A DNA stretch of 33,606 nt from Pseudomonadota bacterium (lineage in GTDB: Bacteria > Pseudomonadota > Gammaproteobacteria > Steroidobacterales > Steroidobacteraceae), in assembly GCA_021850555.1 (NCBI GenBank), contig JAJZLX010000349.1, forward strand, positions 1 through 33,606, written 5' to 3'. The notes under the pieces were generated by a model. That model ran no database searches and was not told the origin of the DNA. It saw only the letters and a program-made list of their open reading frames with translations. The translations under genes were made by a program, and so were the position numbers. Below are positions 7,134 through 15,980 of this stretch, in pieces (within the stretch, counting starts at the first letter, position 1; every line of letters begins with the position of its first letter).

Positions 7134-8747
7134 ATGCTCGAGGGATTCCGAACGGTCCGGGGATTCGCACTGGCGCTGGTCGTGGCTCTGGCGGCGCTGT
7201 CCGCCAGGCCCGGGGTCGCAACTGCGCAGACCCCGTTTCTCGGGCCGGTGCCCAAGCCCCACTGCCAGCCGGGTGACCGAACCGAGTCCGGGGTCGACGG
7301 GCAGCTCACCGCGGGCGAGCGCTCGAGCGGGGGATCGACCCGGCCTTACAACTGCAATCTGGCGATCGTCGGCGAGTACGCCGGACAGGGCGCCGGTCAC
7401 CAGCTGATGTGGTATGGCCATTGCGCCTACGTCACCACCGAGGGTTACGAGGCAGGGCGGAAAGGCGTTCCGCCGCTCCTGCACCCCGGTATCCAGGTGC
7501 TCAATGTCTCGAGCCAGCGTCATCCTCGGTATGTCACCAACCTGGACGACCCCGCCGCTCTGTATCCCTGGGAAGACCCGGCGGTCAATTCCCGGCGTGC
7601 TCTTCTGGCCGCAGCCGAGAGCTGGGAGGGCGCCGGACCGCAGCCGGCCTTGGCACTCTATGATCTTTCCGATTGTGCACGCCCGCGCCTGCTGTTCAGT
7701 GGCCAGTTGCCGGATCCCGATCTGCAGGCGCACGCGGGAAATTTCGCGTATGACGGCAGGACCTATTGGATCACCTCGTGGTCGAAACGCCGGCTCTTCG
7801 CCATCGACGTCTCGAACCCGAGGCATCCGAAGGAGATCCTGGACTGGGATTTCCCCGATCATGAGGCCGGAGGCGCCGGGGCTCACCAGATCTGCCACCG
7901 GATCTCGCTCAATCAGTTCACGGTCGACGGCCATCCGCCCGACACGCTTCTTTTCTGTGGCGTGGTGGGGCACATGGTTCGCCCCGGAGATTTCAGCTCG
8001 GGCAACGGGCTGGTGATCTATGACGTGAGTCAGGTGCAGGACCGCCGACCCCACCCGGTCATCCGGGTGATCAGCTCGCTTTATTGGAAGGATGGCGATA
8101 TCGCGATAGAGCCCGATCTGGCGTTCATCGACGGCAAGCCGTATCTCGGCGTGGGCGATGAGTGCGGCTCCGGCGGCTGCAGCTACCCCAAAAGCGCGAT
8201 TGCCGCGTGCCAAGCGGGCCTGCCACCCTTTGGCATGGAGCGGCTGATCGACATCAGCAATCTCGAGAAACCGAGACTCGTCGCGCAGTTGATGCTCGGC
8301 GTGGACGATCCGAGAAATTGCTCGCTGACGGAGCACGATATCACTGCCACCATGGGCGGCTACGGCTACAGCGTCCACGACTGCACGTTCGATAACCCCC
8401 TCGATGCGAAACTGCTCGCCTGCTCCGCTCATCAGGCGGGGATCCGTGTGTTCGATATTGATGACCCGGTCAAGCCCAGGGAGATCGCCTACTTCGTCGG
8501 ACCCGCTCCGCCCAAGGCGACCGAGGTCGACCCGGGCTCGCTGCTGAACGTGTTCCAGGGCGTCAGCCCACCGATCAACTTCTCGTGGTCGAAAGCTCAC
8601 AGCCGCTTCGTGTGGCGGCGCGGCCAACTCTACCTCTGGGTCACTTCGAGCCACGGCGGCCTCTACACCCTGAAGTTCGAGAACCAGGCGCAGATCGCAA
8701 AGCTGAAGCCGATTCCCACGCCGGGGAACGAGGATTACCAGGACTGA
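7134..8747 (+). CDS. Secreted LVIVD-repeat (beta-propeller-like) protein
   Basis: A 537-aa exported protein. ATG 7134 has GGAGG at 7123-7127 and is followed by a Sec signal peptide (GFALALVVALAAL, cleavage near the ATAQ at 29-32). The mature part contains repeated strands of the form LALYDLSD, LFAIDVSNPRHPKEI, LVIYDVSQ, MERLIDISNLEKPRLV and IRVFDIDDPVKPREI, the LVIVD repeat signature that folds as a propeller. At least twelve cysteines (for example GDECGSGGCS) suggest disulphides in the periplasm or outside. Function is unknown; related proteins are annotated only as LVIVD repeat-containing. It stands alone between the antiporter and the convergent export operon. Confidence 0.82.
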   Translation: MLEGFRTVRGFALALVVALAALSARPGVATAQTPFLGPVPKPHCQPGDRTESGVDGQLTAGERSSGGSTRPYNCNLAIVGEYAGQGAGHQLMWYGHCAYVTTEGYEAGRKGVPPLLHPGIQVLNVSSQRHPRYVTNLDDPAALYPWEDPAVNSRRALLAAAESWEGAGPQPALALYDLSDCARPRLLFSGQLPDPDLQAHAGNFAYDGRTYWITSWSKRRLFAIDVSNPRHPKEILDWDFPDHEAGGAGAHQICHRISLNQFTVDGHPPDTLLFCGVVGHMVRPGDFSSGNGLVIYDVSQVQDRRPHPVIRVISSLYWKDGDIAIEPDLAFIDGKPYLGVGDECGSGGCSYPKSAIAACQAGLPPFGMERLIDISNLEKPRLVAQLMLGVDDPRNCSLTEHDITATMGGYGYSVHDCTFDNPLDAKLLACSAHQAGIRVFDIDDPVKPREIAYFVGPAPPKATEVDPGSLLNVFQGVSPPINFSWSKAHSRFVWRRGQLYLWVTSSHGGLYTLKFENQAQIAKLKPIPTPGNEDYQD

Positions 8748-8871
8748 AGGGAGCTGAGGCGCGCCGGGCGCCGCGCGCACGGTCGCCGCACCGATGCGCG
8801 CCAGGTTCGTGACGCCGGCGAACCGGAGCGCGAATGCCGCTGCGCCCGAGCCGCACCTTTCCCCCGCGGAC

Positions 8872-10056
8872 TCACGGTGGTTTGACCGACACGCGTGCGC
8901 CGTCGGAGAGCTCGTTCGGCGGATGGGTAATGACCCGCTCGCCGACTTTCAGGCCGTCGAGAATCTGCACCGCCTCATCGTTGCGGTGGCCGATGCGGAT
9001 GTGACGCATCTGTGCCCGGCCGTGGTCGATGACGTACGCACACCACTCTCGTGAGTCACAGCGAAAGATCGCCGAGAGTGGTGCCTGCAGCACGTGCGCC
9101 GAGCGCCATACGATGATCCGGGCGATCACGCGGTAGCCGTCACCCAGCGGACCTGGGGGGTCGACGAAATCGAGTATGACGTTGGAGCGCTTCTCCTCTA
9201 CTCCGAGTGCGGAAATCTTTGTGTACCCGTACGGCTCGACCCGCTGGACCCGCGCGCGCAACGGCTGATCCCCGCCCCAGTCGAGCAGCAGCGCCGGCAT
9301 CCCGGGTGTCACGAGGACGGCTTGCGAGGTGAGCATTTCCGCGACCACCTCGAGGTGGGCCAGGTCTCCGATGACCATGATCGATGTGCCGGAGCCGATC
9401 ACGCGCTCACTCGGCTCGAGCACCCGCAGCACGCGGCCCGCGGCAGGCGCGTGCACGGTGAGTGTGGCGGCGTGGCCGGAGCGGATTTGAGTGACGGCGG
9501 CAAGCGCTGCCTTTGCCCCGCGCAATTGGGCCGAGGCCGACTCGCCCCGATGCCGGGCGGCCGAGACTTCCAGACCGAGCGTGGCCACCGCGGTGCGCGC
9601 CTGATCGAGCGCCTGCTTGGAAGCGAGGCCGTCCGCGGCCAGCCTTTGCAGACGAGTCAAGTCGCGTTGGGCTTGCGCCAGATCTTCCCGCGCATGTTGC
9701 AGCTGTGCCTGTTCGCTCTTCTCGGTGGCCTCGGCGGCATCGACGCGCGCGATGGCCTCGTCGTGCTCGCGGGCGCTGAGCGGCACGGGCGCCAGCGTGG
9801 CCACAGCCTCTCCGGCGGTGACCGCATCGCCGTCGCGCAGCAGCACCCGCAACAGCCGTCCAGCCACCGGCGCGGCGACGACGTAGCGGTCATGAGAGCG
9901 TGTTTCAGCCTGGTCTTCCACGGTGACCTCAAGCGGCCCGAAATGAACCGGTGCGGATTCCACCGCAACGGGTTTCGGTCGCAGCGCAAGCAGCGAGACG
10001 ACGGCGGCCGCAAGAACGGCGGCACCGATCAACAGCGGGCCTCGCGCCAGCTTCAC
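8872..10056 (-). CDS. HlyD/MacA-type periplasmic adaptor subunit
   Basis: A 394-aa membrane-fusion protein linking an inner-membrane ABC exporter to an outer-membrane channel. A single N-terminal anchor lies at about 5-24. A lipoyl-like half follows (VVAAPVAGRLLRVLLRDGDAV, ~58-78), then an Ala/Gln/Glu-rich coiled-coil hairpin (~95-190), the second lipoyl half (VHAPAAGRVLRVLEPSERV) and beta-barrel/membrane-proximal domains. It starts with GTG 10056 three bases after the permease stop, with GGGAG six bases upstream, so it is translated as the last gene of the ATPase-permease-adaptor operon. No outer-membrane factor gene is nearby, so a TolC-like partner encoded elsewhere is expected. Confidence 0.9.
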   Translation of the reverse strand: MKLARGPLLIGAAVLAAAVVSLLALRPKPVAVESAPVHFGPLEVTVEDQAETRSHDRYVVAAPVAGRLLRVLLRDGDAVTAGEAVATLAPVPLSAREHDEAIARVDAAEATEKSEQAQLQHAREDLAQAQRDLTRLQRLAADGLASKQALDQARTAVATLGLEVSAARHRGESASAQLRGAKAALAAVTQIRSGHAATLTVHAPAAGRVLRVLEPSERVIGSGTSIMVIGDLAHLEVVAEMLTSQAVLVTPGMPALLLDWGGDQPLRARVQRVEPYGYTKISALGVEEKRSNVILDFVDPPGPLGDGYRVIARIIVWRSAHVLQAPLSAIFRCDSREWCAYVIDHGRAQMRHIRIGHRNDEAVQILDGLKVGERVITHPPNELSDGARVSVKPP

Positions 10057-10059
10057 TCG

Positions 10060-12432
10060 CTACTCCCGTGTCTTGAGCACGGCGATCAGATCGAGCCGCG
10101 TGATGCGCCCGGCCACCAGAGCGGCCGACAGCGCCGCGGCGCCAAGCGCCACCAGAGAAGCAAAGCCGAATGTCGAGCCGCTGAGCTCGAACGGCAGGCG
10201 GAACAGCTCGCGATCGAAGAGCGGCACGAGCAGCCGGCAGGCGAGGGCTCCGAGCGAGCAGCCGACCGGAATGGCCGCCAGCGTCACGATCGCCTGCTCT
10301 GCGAGCAAAAGCTGGGCGACTTCCCCGCGTGTGAATCCGAGCACCCGCAGGCTCGCCAGCTCGTTGCCGCGTTCCGACAGCGTGATGCGCGCGCTGTTGT
10401 AGACCACGCCAACGACCAGAACGACGCCGAAAGCGGTCATGATGGTGGTCATGAGAATGAAGCTGCGGTTCATGATGTCACGGATCGAGGCGATCGTGGT
10501 CGAGCGGATCGCCACGCCGGCCACGGCCGGGGTGCGCTTGAGCACTGCGTAGAGCTGTGCCTGGCGATCGGTGTCGACCTTCAGCAACGCTCCGGACATC
10601 GGTGCATCCTCGCCCAGGACGGCAGCGAGAGCCTGTTGGTCCATATAAGCGCTCACGCCGAGCGGTTCCCCGGACAGCCGCACGACCCGCGTGCTGAATC
10701 GGCGTCGGCGTCCGTCGAGTTGCTCGATCTGCAGGCGATCGCCCGGGCGTACGCCGAGCATCCGGGCGAGTTTGCGAGTCAGCACCACGCCGTTCGGTGG
10801 TACCCCTATGGGCCGTCCCTGCGCATCGATGAGCCGGCGCAGGTCGCTCGAGGGGGCAACCGCCAGAATCGAAAGGCGCTTCGTGCGATGGCCGGCGCGC
10901 AATCGCGCCGGCATCAGCCGGTAAGGCTCGACTTTGAGCACTCCCGGCAGGGCGCGCAGGCTTGCGAGCGCCTGCGACGATCGGTTCTCGGCGAATGTCA
11001 CGGTGATGTCCTGGCGCTCGGCATCGTTGAAGTGTTTGGCCATCAGGCTGTTTACGGCATCGAACGCAAAGCGGCCGACGATCACGGTGGCGATTGCGGC
11101 GGCGATGCCGATCACCGAAAGAGCGGCCCGCCACGGCCGGCGCGCGAGATTGCGCAATGTCGTCTTGGTGACCGGATCGAGCCGCCGCCCGAGCCGGAGC
11201 GCTTCGAGCAATCCCGCACGGAAGCTGCGGGGCGGTTGCGGCCGCATCGCTTCGGCAGGCGGCAGCCGTACCGCGCGTGCGACGGTGGCAAGTGCGCCGG
11301 CGGCGGCGGCCGCCAGAGCGATGCCGGTGGCCGCCAGGGCGAGGCGAGCGGACAGGCGGTACTCGAGAGCCGGAAAATGGAAATACTGCCGGTATACCCC
11401 GAGGAGGGCGGCGCCGGCATACCCGCCGAGGGCAATGCCCGCGAGCAGACCGACGGCGACGATCAGCAGCGCGAACTCCAGGTAGTGCGCACCAATGCGC
11501 GCATCGCCGTAGCCAAAGGATTTCAGCAGCGCGATCTGGCTGCGCTGGATCGTGATCAGGCGCGCGAGGAGCGTGTAGACCAGAAATGCCGCGACAGCCA
11601 GGAACACGGCCGGAACATACGTCGCGTTGACTTCGATTTCACCGAGCTCATCGGAGAGGAAGCGGTTCGAAGGCTGATCGGCACGTCCGTAGGCACTGAG
11701 TCCCCCGTAAGGGGTGAGCAGGCGATCGACCGCCTCGATGATGCGAGGCTCGGATGCGCCGTGGCTCATGGTCAGGCTGAGATCGTTGAAGGCGCCCTTC
11801 ATGCTGAAGGCGTTCGAGAGCGCCTCGGCGTCCATCCACAGCACGCCGAAGCGCCTGTTGTCCGGGAAGATCATCGTTGGACTCACTTCGTAGACGTACT
11901 CGGGCGAGCGCACGAAACCGACCACGGTGAGATCCTTCCAGCGGCCGTTGAGCACGGCACCGAGGCGACTGCCAGGCCGCAAGTCATTGGCCTCGGCGAA
12001 AGCCTGACTGACCAGGACCTCATCGTCGCTGTGCGCGGCCGGATAGCGTCCGCTGGTCAGGTATAGACGGTTCAGCCCAAGGGTCCGGGCGGATTGTGCC
12101 GGCAGGGAGATCAACCGTGCCGTGGCCGGTTCGGCCAGACCCGGAACACTGAGCGTAACGTCCTCCACAACCCGGGTCTGAACGGCTGTGACGCCGCTGA
12201 TTTGCCGCACCCGCCCGGCAAGCCAGTCCGGCGCGCGCTTCAAGTGCGCGAACACGTCGGCAAAGCGGCTGTCGGCGTAATAGATGCTGCGCGCCTGAAG
12301 CAGGGAATGATAAGTGCTGCGCATGGCGGTGAACGCGGCGATGCCGCAGCCGACGACCAACGCCGTGGCGAGCACCTGGCCGCGCAGGTGCCACAAGTCG
12401 CGCAGCAGTGCACGGTGCAGCCGGCTTACCAG
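10060..12432 (-). CDS. FtsX/MacB-type ABC transporter permease
   Basis: About 790 aa with roughly eight membrane helices in two FtsX-type blocks. One helix is at the N-terminus ([18 protein letters not shown]), three follow the first periplasmic domain, another starts the second half ([17 protein letters not shown]), and three close the protein. Large periplasmic domains lie between. Homologues begin a few residues before LLRDLW, which here requires initiation at CTG 12432, seven bases into the ATPase gene and directly behind an AGGAGGT. The only conventional in-frame start nearby is TTG 12396, which would remove the leading twelve residues. The open frame further upstream merely overlaps the ATPase. 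Role: export of an unknown substrate, perhaps a lipid or peptide. Confidence 0.88.
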   Translation of the reverse strand: MVSRLHRALLRDLWHLRGQVLATALVVGCGIAAFTAMRSTYHSLLQARSIYYADSRFADVFAHLKRAPDWLAGRVRQISGVTAVQTRVVEDVTLSVPGLAEPATARLISLPAQSARTLGLNRLYLTSGRYPAAHSDDEVLVSQAFAEANDLRPGSRLGAVLNGRWKDLTVVGFVRSPEYVYEVSPTMIFPDNRRFGVLWMDAEALSNAFSMKGAFNDLSLTMSHGASEPRIIEAVDRLLTPYGGLSAYGRADQPSNRFLSDELGEIEVNATYVPAVFLAVAAFLVYTLLARLITIQRSQIALLKSFGYGDARIGAHYLEFALLIVAVGLLAGIALGGYAGAALLGVYRQYFHFPALEYRLSARLALAATGIALAAAAAGALATVARAVRLPPAEAMRPQPPRSFRAGLLEALRLGRRLDPVTKTTLRNLARRPWRAALSVIGIAAAIATVIVGRFAFDAVNSLMAKHFNDAERQDITVTFAENRSSQALASLRALPGVLKVEPYRLMPARLRAGHRTKRLSILAVAPSSDLRRLIDAQGRPIGVPPNGVVLTRKLARMLGVRPGDRLQIEQLDGRRRRFSTRVVRLSGEPLGVSAYMDQQALAAVLGEDAPMSGALLKVDTDRQAQLYAVLKRTPAVAGVAIRSTTIASIRDIMNRSFILMTTIMTAFGVVLVVGVVYNSARITLSERGNELASLRVLGFTRGEVAQLLLAEQAIVTLAAIPVGCSLGALACRLLVPLFDRELFRLPFELSGSTFGFASLVALGAAALSAALVAGRITRLDLIAVLKTRE

Positions 12433-13148
12433 GAGACCTCCTCCGCGGAGGCGCGCGTGGCATTCTCTTGTATCTGGCTGATGCGGCCGCTGCTCAAGCG
12501 AACGATCCGGGTCGCCATGGCGGCGATCGCCGTGTTGTGGGTGATGACGACCACGAGCGCGCCGAGATCGAGGTTGGCGCGCTCGAGCACCTGCAGCACG
12601 CGCTTGCCGGTGGGGTAATCGAGCGAGCCGGTCGGCTCGTCGCACAAGAGCAGGTCAGGGCGCTTGGCGAGTGCCCTTGCGATCGCGACACGCTGTTGCT
12701 CGCCGCCGGAGAGCTGCGAGGGGAAGTGATTCAGGCGATCGGCGAGTCCGACGAGCTCGAGCACTTCGCGTGCGGAGCGGGGATGGGCGGCGATCTCGGT
12801 GACCAGCTCTACGTTCTCGAGCGCGGTCAGGCTCGGCAGCAGATTGAAGAATTGAAACACGAAACCGACGTGCTCGCGCCGATAGCGGGTGAGGGCGCGG
12901 TCATCGGCGCCGGAGAGCAGGTGATCCCGGTACCGTATCTCACCGCGTGTCGGTGTGTCGAGGCCGCCGAGAATATTGAGGAGCGTCGACTTGCCGCTAC
13001 CGGAGGCCCCGAGAATGACCACGAACTCCCTGGCGTGCAGGTCGAGGTCGACCTCATGCAGCGCGCACACATCGAGCTCGCCGAGGCGGTAGACTTTGCT
13101 GACACCTCTGGCCCGCATCACAGGTTCCGCCGCAACCATGGCGTTCAT
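12426..13148 (-). CDS. MacB/LolD-type ABC transporter ATP-binding subunit
   Basis: A 240-aa cytoplasmic ATPase: Walker [10 protein letters not shown] (47-55), Q-loop Q99, signature [15 protein letters not shown] (146-160), Walker [13 protein letters not shown] with D170/E171, and switch H204 in VITHN. This is the typical LolD/MacB clan sequence. ATG 13148 or ATG 13139 could be the start; neither has a strong ribosome site, and the upstream extension to 13415 has no family character. It is the first gene of the operon, and its stop lies inside the permease start region, implying coupled translation. Confidence 0.92.
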   Translation of the reverse strand: MNAMVAAEPVMRARGVSKVYRLGELDVCALHEVDLDLHAREFVVILGASGSGKSTLLNILGGLDTPTRGEIRYRDHLLSGADDRALTRYRREHVGFVFQFFNLLPSLTALENVELVTEIAAHPRSAREVLELVGLADRLNHFPSQLSGGEQQRVAIARALAKRPDLLLCDEPTGSLDYPTGKRVLQVLERANLDLGALVVVITHNTAIAAMATRIVRLSSGRISQIQENATRASAEEVSW

Positions 13149-13640
13149 CGTCAGTTCGGCTCTGCCCACGACATGCCTGCGGCCATTCTTCAGGATGCCG
13201 CCGGCCGGTGGCGGCGTTCGAACACCACACTTGGAATCACAATGCTCAATTTTCATCGGGCGCCACATCAGGGAATATGCGAAGAAGATAGGCACAATCC
13301 CGTAACGCGCGGATCCGGCGCTGTTGCCCGGCTTGGGCGCCTGGACTCGTTGGGCAGGCGGACGCCGAGCCCGCTTGTGTCGCCGATGCTCATCGGCTGA
13401 CCGGGCGAACACCATTGCGCGATCGGCATGCCGGTGCGGCTCGTAGGACCCGGCGCCGGGAGGGGCGCTTTTTGTCCGCGGAACAGCGGCTTGCTGTTCG
13501 CGTTCCGATGTGGACTATAGTGCCCGAGAGGCCATGACCGCGTCGGCGGGACCGGCAGCCGCTATCATGGGGCGGCAGCAACTGCGGCTTGAGGGCTCGG
13601 CTGTCGAGCTAGAGGTGGGCTAGTGGGCACGGGAGCAAAA
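13149..13640. other. Divergent intergenic region upstream of the ABC operon and VOC gene
   Basis: This ~490-bp stretch has no credible gene. A less GC-rich patch at 13225-13300 (for example AATGCTCAATTTTCATCG) is the likely promoter area of the leftward ABC operon. The rightward promoter candidate at 13491-13521 is listed separately. The short open frames here read as shadows. Confidence 0.4.
13491..13521 (+). promoter_or_regulatory. Candidate sigma70 promoter for the VOC-family gene
   Basis: TTGCTG (13491-13496) is followed by ACTATA (13514-13519) at 17 bp or TATAGT (13516-13521) at 19 bp. It lies about 120 bp upstream of the VOC start in an otherwise gene-free stretch. The assignment rests on consensus resemblance only. 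Confidence 0.3.
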
Positions 13641-14069
13641 ATGACGCCATTTCACGTGGCTGTGCAGGTGAGGGATCTCGAGGAGGCGCGGGGCTTTTAT
13701 CGAGAGGTCATCGGGTGCACCGAAGGCCGCAGCGCCGACGCCTGGGTCGATTTCAACCTGTATGGGCATCAATTCGTCTGCCACCTCAATCCGGCCCTCG
13801 GCAGGAACGGGCGGATCGCCTCGCATTACAATCCGGTGGACGGACACGGGGTGCCCGTGCCTCATTGCGGGGTGGTGCTGGAGATGGACGAGTGGCAGAG
13901 GCTCGCCGAGCGACTGAGGCGCCATCAGGTCCGCTTCGTGATCGAGCCCTGCGTGAGATTCAAGGGCGAGCCCGGGGAGCAGGCGACCCTGTTCCTGCTC
14001 GATCCGAGCGGCAACGCGCTCGAGTTCAAGTCGTTCAAGGACATCGCCGGGCAGCTTTTCGCGACCTGA
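13641..14069 (+). CDS. VOC-family (glyoxalase/extradiol-dioxygenase fold) protein
   Basis: A 142-aa cytoplasmic protein with the paired beta-alpha-beta-beta-beta vicinal-oxygen-chelate fold. The start [20 protein letters not shown] is typical, and [13 protein letters not shown] near the end carries the usual glutamate. Putative metal ligands are H5, H75 (VPHCGVVL) and E128. ATG 13641 has GGGAG five bases upstream, whereas the GTG at 13623 has none. Family members include glyoxalases, dioxygenases and resistance proteins; the substrate is not readable here. It is a stand-alone gene between the ABC operon and a convergent phosphoesterase. Confidence 0.82.
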   Translation: MTPFHVAVQVRDLEEARGFYREVIGCTEGRSADAWVDFNLYGHQFVCHLNPALGRNGRIASHYNPVDGHGVPVPHCGVVLEMDEWQRLAERLRRHQVRFVIEPCVRFKGEPGEQATLFLLDPSGNALEFKSFKDIAGQLFAT

Positions 14070-14154
14070 CCGCGGCGCGGCCCCTCGCCGCGGCTCGCGA
14101 GCCGCCGCCGCCCTTCAGGCCGATCACGCCTGCTTTGCGCCGCGCGATGCGGGC

Positions 14155-15702
14155 TCAGCCGAAGCTCGCCTCGCGCGCCTTGCCGCTGAAGTCGAGGCCG
14201 TCGAGCATGTTGTAAGCCTGCGCATCGCGCCGGGTCAGGGCTTTGAGCCCGAAGCGCGTCTCGATGAGCGCCAGAACGGACGTGGTGTTGGCGATGCGGT
14301 GATCGACATACCCGCGCCGCGCCCAGGGGCTGATGAGAAGCGCGGGAATTCGCGTCCCGCAGCCATAGGCGTCCGGTCGGGGCGGGGCGACGTGGTCCCA
14401 GAAGCCACCGCCCTCATCATAAGTGATGATGACGGCCGTCCTGTCCCAGGCGGGGCTTTCCCCCACCGCCTTCAGCAGCGTCATGACCCAGTCCTCGCCC
14501 CATCGGGGCGTGGAATCGGCCGGGTGCTCGTCGTGGGCGCCGGTCGCCTTGATGAAGGAGACGTGCGGAAGGCGGCCCGCTCGGGCGTCCGCGAGGAAGT
14601 CCTCGCTGTCCCGGATGTGCCCGGCGCGAACATTGTCGAACCAGCTCGGGTAATACTGAAACGGGTTGTGATGGGGCACGTACAGCTTTGAGGTGTCGAC
14701 GACCGCCGAGCCGGTGCCCCGGCCGAAGGCGGTCTTGAGCGCCCACGGCTTGACCGCATTCCAGCCCTCGTTGTACCAGGCCCAGGAGAGGCCCGCGCCG
14801 CTCAAGCGGTCGCCGATATTGGGGTACTTCTGGTCCTCGGGCGGCGGGCTGCGCTTGAGGTCCTCGATCGATGCCCCTGTCGGTCCGATGAGCGGCGGCA
14901 GGTCATTGATGAGCGTCCCGTGCTCGTCGTAGGGCATGTCGAAGATCGGAGGGTCGAAGCTCCCTCGCAGGCTAGCCGGCGCCTGCCGCCAGATCGCCGG
15001 ATGTGCGGCGACGAGGTACAGAGCATTGCCCGTCGAGCCGCCGGACATCGCCTGGAAGAACCGATCGAAGAGCACGTACTCGTCGGCGAGGCGGTGATAG
15101 ATCGGGATGTCCTCGCGCGTGTAGTGACCGAGTACGGCGCCCGAGGGCGTCGATTCGGCAATCATCATGGCGGTCCGATCGTGCTCGATCGGGCCGCTGA
15201 AGGGGCGATGATGCCGCGAGAGCGCGAGCGCCACGAACCGATCCATCGCGCCGCGGTCCACCTGGGCGTACATCCGGAAGAATGCGTGCTCGGGATCCCA
15301 GGGAACATTCTCGCCCGGCGGAATGTAGGGCGCGAGGTGAAACGGGCGATTCGCGAACAGCTTGTCCTGGAAGGCGGGAATGTTCCCGGGCATCGGCAGC
15401 ACCGAATACGCGATTCCCGCCGGGTTCTTCTGCAACCCGTCGAAGCGCGGGTCGATTTTTCCGTCGCGATCGAGGAGGGTATCGACGAACGCGCCTTGTG
15501 GATGCCGGTACGTCCCGAAGTAATGATCGAAGCTGCGGTTCTCCTGGAAGATCACGACGATATGATCGATGTGCTCGCGCAGGGCCCCGATGCTCGAGGC
15601 GCGCGCCGGCCGCGGCAGAAAGCCTCGCGCGGCGAGCGCCGCGCCACCGGTGAATGCAAGGGATTTGAGAAAGGCTCTGCGATCACGCACGGGGCGGGTC
15701 AT
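14155..15702 (-). CDS. Tat-exported phosphoesterase (phospholipase C / acid phosphatase AcpA family)
   Basis: A 515-aa exported enzyme of the Phosphoesterase family (alkaline-phosphatase-like fold). The twin-arginine motif RRAFLK (R8-R9) precedes a hydrophobic Ala-rich segment, with cleavage near ARAS (33-36). ENRSFDHYFG (54-63) and DEGGGFWDHV (429-438) are the metal/active-site motifs of bacterial phospholipases C and AcpA-type acid phosphatases. Length is nearer the acid phosphatase branch than the ~700-aa PlcC proteins, which have C-terminal repeats absent here. The ATG has GGAG about seven bases upstream. It lies 278 bp downstream of the TonB receptor on the same strand; a link to phosphate or lipid scavenging is possible but unproven. 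Confidence 0.87.
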   Translation of the reverse strand: MTRPVRDRRAFLKSLAFTGGAALAARGFLPRPARASSIGALREHIDHIVVIFQENRSFDHYFGTYRHPQGAFVDTLLDRDGKIDPRFDGLQKNPAGIAYSVLPMPGNIPAFQDKLFANRPFHLAPYIPPGENVPWDPEHAFFRMYAQVDRGAMDRFVALALSRHHRPFSGPIEHDRTAMMIAESTPSGAVLGHYTREDIPIYHRLADEYVLFDRFFQAMSGGSTGNALYLVAAHPAIWRQAPASLRGSFDPPIFDMPYDEHGTLINDLPPLIGPTGASIEDLKRSPPPEDQKYPNIGDRLSGAGLSWAWYNEGWNAVKPWALKTAFGRGTGSAVVDTSKLYVPHHNPFQYYPSWFDNVRAGHIRDSEDFLADARAGRLPHVSFIKATGAHDEHPADSTPRWGEDWVMTLLKAVGESPAWDRTAVIITYDEGGGFWDHVAPPRPDAYGCGTRIPALLISPWARRGYVDHRIANTTSVLALIETRFGLKALTRRDAQAYNMLDGLDFSGKAREASFG

Positions 15703-15980
15703 CTGGGCTCCTCAGCGCTCGGTATCCCATTCGGATCGGGCGCGGCTGCGGGGGGTGTCTGCAACGACGGCGCAAGGCCGGCAGGATATCGCATAGGGTC
15801 TCGCCTCACCAATTCGGGCTCCGGCTCTGCGTGATGCCTCCCGCCCCGCAGGGACGCCTGAGCGTAGCGGTCCGCGCGGTCCTTGCGACCGGACCAGGGT
15901 GGCGCGCGTCCCTGCGCGCCCCATCCCGGACCAGTCCGACGAGACCTGCGGCACTGATGCCGTCTTGCCGACGGCGGCCG

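Noticed and set aside
9094..12066. 990-codon plus-strand frame opposite the adaptor and permease genes
   Set aside because: Arg/Gly/His/Ala-rich shadow of the FtsX permease and HlyD genes; no domain recognised.
14070..14120. Repeat of a GCCGCCGCCGCCCTTCAG string also present near 223-240
   Set aside because: Short low-complexity GCC run; the shared CCCTTCAG is probably coincidence.
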